IMG/VR virus record: IMGVR_UViG_3300034010_000547
Span: 1-20,678 of that record
Direction: 5' to 3' (one strand)
Source of the DNA: a virus
DNA: 20,678 nt
Shown here: piece by piece, positions 20,429 through 20,678 of the stretch
Numbering within the stretch: the first letter of the stretch is position 1
How the letters are laid out: the number at the start of each line of letters is the position of its first letter
Made by a program: the position numbers and the translations under genes
The notes under the pieces: model-generated
Told to the model about the DNA's origin: nothing
Database searches by the model: none
Seen by the model: only the letters and a program-made list of their open reading frames with translations

Positions 20429-20678
20429 TCATGCGAAAGCGATGACGCCTGTCACGTCACCTAGGGTTACAGCCGTGTTGTTCGTTAGCCCTTGCCCGCC
20501 CGTGACGGCCAAAGTAATGGCGGATGCGAAACTGAAGCCGCCTTCATTTTGTATGTTGATAGTCTGGTTTGGAGGGATGCCAATTTCAGCTATCGCAGAC
20601 GTTGTTCCGACTGTGACGCTTGCGGACGCCGTGTTCCAAAACTTGATCCATCTTGTCGAAGAACTATTGTTTGTCGCC
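20429..20678 (-). CDS. virion-associated hypothetical protein (5'-truncated)
   Basis: The reading frame is open to the right edge on the minus strand, so the start lies outside the window; about 82 residues are visible and the stop is TGA 20431-20429. The visible part reads STRWIKFWNTASASVTVG, then IAEIGIPPNQTINIQN, FSFASAITLAVTGGQGLTNN and TAVTLGDVTGVIAFA. This beta-rich pattern, a residue near the start with W/F-x-N-T-A, a Pro turn, then FASAITLAVTG, matches a small domain that I have seen in many podovirus and siphovirus proteins of unknown exact role. Codon use is less GC-rich than in the main virion genes. Whether it belongs to a longer fibre-like protein cannot be judged from here. Confidence 0.6.
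   Translation of the reverse strand, partial: ATNNSSSTRWIKFWNTASASVTVGTTSAIAEIGIPPNQTINIQNEGGFSFASAITLAVTGGQGLTNNTAVTLGDVTGVIAFA

Noticed and set aside
1-20678. CRISPR array, tRNA, insertion sequence, attachment site, diversity-generating retroelement
   Set aside because: Despite BPP-1-like head genes, I saw no reverse transcriptase, no template-repeat pair at the fibre end, no direct-repeat array, no transposase and no cloverleaf-like sequence in the few intergenic gaps.

Overview
The window is phage (or prophage) DNA with a high GC content. It carries the virion-assembly and lysis half of a podovirus, plus the end of a replication region. The host is probably an alphaproteobacterium, perhaps Hyphomicrobiales. 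That inference rests on GC-rich codon use, small-ORF motifs common in phages of that group, and the style of the lysis-region proteins; no host gene is visible. I see no integrase, repressor, tRNA, CRISPR array, insertion sequence or phage RNA polymerase, so lifestyle cannot be decided here.

Layout. (1) Positions 2-2393, plus strand: the 3' part of a RepA-like replicative helicase (its 5' end lies outside the window), then two small early-type genes of unknown function. (2) Positions 2466-20678, minus strand, read right to left: a head-to-tail-to-lysis gene series. In transcription order these are: a truncated virion-type protein; two small proteins, the second a Gly/Ala-rich repeat protein; a Bbp19-like protein; scaffold; major capsid; decoration protein; T7 gp11-like tail adaptor; gp12-like nozzle; gp13-like acetyltransferase-fold protein; gp14-like protein; gp15-like protein carrying a lysozyme domain; a 1438-residue gp16-like ejection protein; tail fibre; endolysin; holin; a nested spanin-like pair; and three small accessory proteins. 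The two strands converge at 2394-2465.

The order scaffold-capsid-tail tube A-tail tube B-13-14-15-16-fibre follows the late block of T7. The capsid looks like the Phage_capsid_2/BPP-1 type, and a Bbp19-like gene precedes the scaffold, so the virion module appears to mix BPP-1-like head genes with T7-like tail and ejection genes. Genes are tightly packed, with many 4-base start/stop overlaps, which suggests translational coupling.

The main non-coding structure is around the capsid. Between scaffold and capsid there are one strong and one weaker intrinsic terminator, then a good sigma70-type promoter (TTGACA, 17 bases, TACAAA) and a leader of about 120 bases with inverted repeats. Hairpins with TCCG loops lie directly after the capsid and decoration stop codons, and a 12-bp hairpin sits before the gp11-like gene, where T7 has its T-phi terminator. 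The capsid and decoration genes therefore look like an insulated transcription unit for high expression, with the tail genes served by read-through or internal promoters.
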